Shown: piece by piece, positions 60,748 to 64,000 of the stretch
Layout of the letters: each line of letters opens with the position of its first letter
Numbering within the stretch: the stretch's first letter is position 1
NCBI RefSeq assembly: GCF_029906345.1
Contig: NZ_JARYGY010000006.1
Location: 371,561-435,560, forward strand
Direction of reading: 5' to 3'
Source of the DNA: Aquimarina mycalae
Lineage (GTDB): Bacteria; Bacteroidota; Bacteroidia; Flavobacteriales; Flavobacteriaceae
DNA length: 64,000 nt
Program-made: the position numbers and the translations under genes
The notes under the pieces: model-generated
What the model saw: only the letters and a program-made list of their open reading frames with translations
Database searches by the model: none
What the model was told of the DNA's origin: nothing

Positions 60748-63600
60748 ATGCCAAAAAACGAAAAACTCAAAAGTATATTGATCATCGGATCAGGACCAAT
60801 TATCATTGGTCAGGCCTGTGAGTTTGACTATTCAGGATCACAAGCTTTACGTTCTTTACGAGAAGACGGAATAGAAACGATACTAATCAATTCTAATCCG
60901 GCAACTATTATGACAGATCCGTCGATGGCGGATCATGTATATCTAAAGCCGTTGAATACTAAATCTATTATCGAGATTCTTAAAGAACATCCACAGATTG
61001 ATGCAGTATTGCCTACTATGGGAGGACAAACAGCATTAAACCTTTGTATCGAAGCAGATGAAAAAGGTATCTGGAAAGACTTTGATGTAGAGATTATAGG
61101 TGTTGATATTGATGCGATTAATATTACAGAAGATCGTGAACAGTTTAGAGAGTTAATGCTGAAAATTGGTATAGGCATGGCACCACAAGCTACAGCAGGA
61201 TCTTATCTTAAAGGAAAAGAAATCGCTCAAGAATTTGGCTTTCCTTTAGTGATTAGAGCATCCTATACCTTAGGTGGAGCTGGAGCTTCTTTTGTATATA
61301 AAGAAGAAGAATTTGACGAATTATTGACTAGAGGATTAGAGGTTTCTCCTATCCACGAAGTAATGATTGATAAGGCATTGATTGGATGGAAAGAGTATGA
61401 GTTAGAATTATTAAGAGATTCTAATGACAACGTAGTAATCATTTGTGCCATCGAAAATATGGACCCAATGGGGATTCATACAGGTGATTCTATTACTGTT
61501 GCTCCAGCAATGACACTTAGTGACAAAACGTACCAACGTATGCGTGATATGGCAATCCATATGATGCGAAGTATTGGTGATTTTGCAGGAGGTTGTAACG
61601 TGCAGTTTGCAGTAAGTCCAGATGAAAATGAAGAAATTATTGCCATTGAGATTAATCCTCGTGTTTCTCGTTCTTCAGCTTTGGCATCTAAAGCTACTGG
61701 ATATCCAATTGCAAAAATTGCAGCGAAGTTGGCGATTGGGTATACCTTAGATGAATTGGATAATCAGATTACTAAATCTACATCCGCTTTATTTGAGCCT
61801 ACTTTGGATTATGTAATCGTAAAAATACCTCGTTGGAACTTTGATAAATTCGAGGGATCTGATCGTAGACTAGGATTACAAATGAAGTCAGTAGGTGAGG
61901 TGATGGGAATTGGTCGTTCTTTTCAAGAAGCGCTACATAAAGCTACTCAATCTTTAGAAATTAAGAGAAATGGTCTTGGTGCCGATGGAAAAGGATATAA
62001 GAACTATGATCAAATTATAGAAAAACTAACTTATGCAAGTTGGGATAGAGTGTTTGTGATCTATGATGCGATTCAAATGGGAATTCCATTAAGTAGGATT
62101 CATGAGATTACTAAAATAGATATGTGGTTCTTAAAGCAATATGAAGAATTACATTTATTAGAAAAAGAGATCTCTACCTATACGATTCAGTCATTGACTA
62201 AAGATTTGATTCTCGAAGCAAAACAAAAAGGATTTGCGGATAGACAAATTGCTCATATGTTGGGTTGTTATGAAAGTGAAGTATATAATAGAAGAGATGA
62301 GTTAGGTATTAATAGAGTGTATAAACTAGTAGATACCTGTGCAGCAGAATTTAAAGCGCAAACTCCTTATTTCTATTCTACGTTTGAAGCGGAAATCGAG
62401 ACTGCTGATGGCGCAGTTACAGTAGCTAACGAAAGTGTTGTAACAGATAAAAAGAAAATAGTTGTATTAGGTTCTGGTCCAAATCGTATTGGGCAAGGAA
62501 TCGAATTTGATTACTGTTGTGTTCACGGAGTATTAGCCTCTGCAGAATGTGGATATGAGACGATTATGATTAATTGTAATCCAGAAACGGTGTCTACAGA
62601 TTTTGATACTGCGGATAAATTATATTTCGAACCAGTTTTCTGGGAGCACATTTATGATATAATCAGGCATGAGAAACCAGAAGGTGTGATTGTTCAGTTA
62701 GGAGGGCAAACAGCCTTGAAACTTGCTGAAAAATTAGATCGTTACGGAATTAAAATTATTGGTACAACGTATCAATCTTTAGATTTAGCTGAAGATAGAG
62801 GAAGTTTTTCTACATTATTAAAAGAAAATAATATTCCTTATCCAGAATTTGATATCGCAGAGACTGCTGATGAAGCATTAGAGGTAGCTGATCGATTGGA
62901 TTTCCCGATTTTAGTGCGTCCATCATATGTTCTAGGAGGTCAGGGAATGAAAATTGTAATCAATAAGCAGGAGTTGGAAGAACATGTAGTTGATTTACTT
63001 CGTAAAATACCAAACAATAAATTATTGTTAGATCACTATCTGGATGGTGCTATTGAAGCTGAAGCAGATGCGATCTGCGACGGAGAGAATGTATACATTA
63101 TAGGTATTATGGAGCATATAGAACCTTGTGGAATTCATTCTGGAGATTCTAATGCCACTTTACCTCCTTTTAATCTAGGAGAATTTGTAATGCAACAAAT
63201 TAAAGATCACACGCATAAAATTGCCTTAGCATTAAATACTGTAGGATTAATAAATATACAGTTTGCAATCAAGGATGATATCGTATATATTATTGAAGCA
63301 AACCCAAGAGCTTCGAGAACGGTACCTTTTATCGCTAAAGCATATGGAGAACCTTATGTAAATTATGCAACCAAAGTGATGTTAGGAGAGAAGAAAGTTA
63401 CAGATTTTGATTTCAAACCACATTTGGACGGATATGCAATCAAACAACCAGTATTTTCATTTAACAAGTTCCCGAATGTAAATAAGAAACTAGGACCAGA
63501 AATGAAGAGTACTGGAGAGAGTATTTTATTTATTGATGATCTTAAAGATGATCAGTTTTATGATCTATACTCTAGACGTAAGATGTATTTGAGTAAGTAA
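60748..63600 (+). CDS. carB: Carbamoyl-phosphate synthase large subunit, without allosteric domain
   Basis: This 950-aa protein makes carbamoyl phosphate for arginine and pyrimidine synthesis. It has two ATP-grasp halves, about 1-400 and 555-940. Each begins with a glycine-rich nucleotide loop ('SILIIGSGPIIIGQACEFDY' and 'KIVVLGSGPNRIGQGIEFDY') and carries 'EINPRVSRSSALASKATGYP' or 'EANPRASRTVPFIAKAYGEP'. The oligomerisation domain lies between. The chain stops where the MGS-like allosteric domain of the 1073-aa E. coli enzyme would begin, so UMP/ornithine control at that site is absent. Bacteroidota forms of about 950 aa are normal. carA is not in the window. Confidence 0.96.
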   Translation: MPKNEKLKSILIIGSGPIIIGQACEFDYSGSQALRSLREDGIETILINSNPATIMTDPSMADHVYLKPLNTKSIIEILKEHPQIDAVLPTMGGQTALNLCIEADEKGIWKDFDVEIIGVDIDAINITEDREQFRELMLKIGIGMAPQATAGSYLKGKEIAQEFGFPLVIRASYTLGGAGASFVYKEEEFDELLTRGLEVSPIHEVMIDKALIGWKEYELELLRDSNDNVVIICAIENMDPMGIHTGDSITVAPAMTLSDKTYQRMRDMAIHMMRSIGDFAGGCNVQFAVSPDENEEIIAIEINPRVSRSSALASKATGYPIAKIAAKLAIGYTLDELDNQITKSTSALFEPTLDYVIVKIPRWNFDKFEGSDRRLGLQMKSVGEVMGIGRSFQEALHKATQSLEIKRNGLGADGKGYKNYDQIIEKLTYASWDRVFVIYDAIQMGIPLSRIHEITKIDMWFLKQYEELHLLEKEISTYTIQSLTKDLILEAKQKGFADRQIAHMLGCYESEVYNRRDELGINRVYKLVDTCAAEFKAQTPYFYSTFEAEIETADGAVTVANESVVTDKKKIVVLGSGPNRIGQGIEFDYCCVHGVLASAECGYETIMINCNPETVSTDFDTADKLYFEPVFWEHIYDIIRHEKPEGVIVQLGGQTALKLAEKLDRYGIKIIGTTYQSLDLAEDRGSFSTLLKENNIPYPEFDIAETADEALEVADRLDFPILVRPSYVLGGQGMKIVINKQELEEHVVDLLRKIPNNKLLLDHYLDGAIEAEADAICDGENVYIIGIMEHIEPCGIHSGDSNATLPPFNLGEFVMQQIKDHTHKIALALNTVGLINIQFAIKDDIVYIIEANPRASRTVPFIAKAYGEPYVNYATKVMLGEKKVTDFDFKPHLDGYAIKQPVFSFNKFPNVNKKLGPEMKSTGESILFIDDLKDDQFYDLYSRRKMYLSK

Positions 63601-63623
63601 TTACAATAACATATATAGATATA

Positions 63624-63650
63624 AATCCCGCTTTATGGCGGGATTTTTTT
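63624..63650 (+). terminator. Intrinsic terminator of carB
   Basis: An 8-bp stem AATCCCGC/GCGGGATT has a 6-nt loop and a T-run, starting about 25 bp after the stop codon. Confidence 0.9.
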
Positions 63651-64000
63651 ATTTCTATAATAATAATTCAATAAGCAAACAGAAGCCTTAAATTATTACC
63701 TAGAATTTATATAATATTTTTCGATATCAAAAAAAACTAACTTTTTTGGGTAACATTCTGGTTTCTCGATACACTTACCTATAGAAAATGTAAACAAAGG
63801 ATACAATCAGGAATAAAAAACGCAAAATTATTTATAAGATCGGTAACAAAATTTTGATCATAAATGGTTGTTAAGCATGGAGATTCCTATGAATTTGACC
63901 CATCCATTCCTGTTTAAATTGCGCATAGTAAAACAGGTTCTAAAAAGAGCGGTTTTGTGATTATAAAAGTATAAAAAATATTATTGTTTTTTTCTTTTTC
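63651..64000. other. AT-rich stretch at right window edge
   Basis: About 350 bp have no gene I can support. Short frames such as the 26-codon one starting with ATG near 63878 have no coding character. Confidence 0.4.

Noticed and set aside
1..64000. tRNA or rRNA genes and replication origin near rpmH
   Set aside because: No cloverleaf, rRNA-like sequence or dnaA-box cluster was noticed. rpmH lies next to carB, not dnaA/rnpA.
63601..64000. Possible gene start at the right edge
   Set aside because: Only frames under 30 codons are present, and the sequence is AT-rich spacer.

Overview
The window looks like a chromosome segment of a marine Flavobacteriaceae bacterium (Bacteroidota), perhaps Aquimarina-like. 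The evidence is the AT-rich sequence, four secreted proteins ending in type IX secretion (T9SS, por) sorting domains, lipoproteins with C-K-D/E-D/E export motifs, promoters of the TTTG-N19-TAnnTTTG type, a type-B L31, a single-chain PurL, and a hybrid two-component regulator with an AraC output. The genus is a guess. I found no rRNA, tRNA, CRISPR array, prophage or intact insertion sequence.

Layout. 1-14.6 kb is a secretion and glycan-flavoured region. It holds a partial barrel-like protein, a T9SS beta-helix protein, a secreted amidohydrolase, a frameshifted beta-propeller gene, an MFS transporter without an ATG start, a DUF4832-like lipoprotein, a TPR hybrid two-component regulator, a CBM9-like lipoprotein and a GH13 alpha-amylase with two starch-binding-like modules. 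15.3-21.6 kb is an accessory region with two TPR-TM-HTH membrane regulators (one frameshifted) and two surface-type lipoproteins. One lipoprotein has a Cys/Gly/Ala-rich hydrophobic tail and the other a betagamma-crystallin-like tail. A phased array of four CAAACCT sites lies upstream of the first. 22.2-30.1 kb is a fatty-acid beta-oxidation regulon: marR-fadN-fadA-fadE, then fadD as a separate unit. Related palindromes lie upstream of both units.

30.4-42.7 kb holds a T9SS M14 carboxypeptidase, purL, an rsmB-like methyltransferase followed by a T9SS endonuclease, a Ycf48-like lipoprotein, and an ECF sigma / membrane anti-sigma-like / CpxP-like operon. 42.8-43.33 kb holds what I consider the most interesting feature: two tandem homologous small-RNA genes. 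Each has a consensus promoter, a C-rich-loop hairpin kept by compensating changes, a 33-nt identical block and a terminator whose closing pair covaries. 43.3-64 kb is mostly housekeeping: ABC exporter and phosphoglucomutase, a GT2 glycosyltransferase with three DUF4199 proteins, rpmE2, a GlmU-like nucleotidyltransferase, a 53-aa acidic ORF, a peptide-binding lipoprotein, mtaB, a small GNAT-like protein, an alpha/beta hydrolase, a lytic transglycosylase, a half-size TauE/SafE protein, a TlpA-like protein lacking the second active-site Cys, rpmH and carB.

All assignments come from reading translations and motifs by eye. No database search was run.
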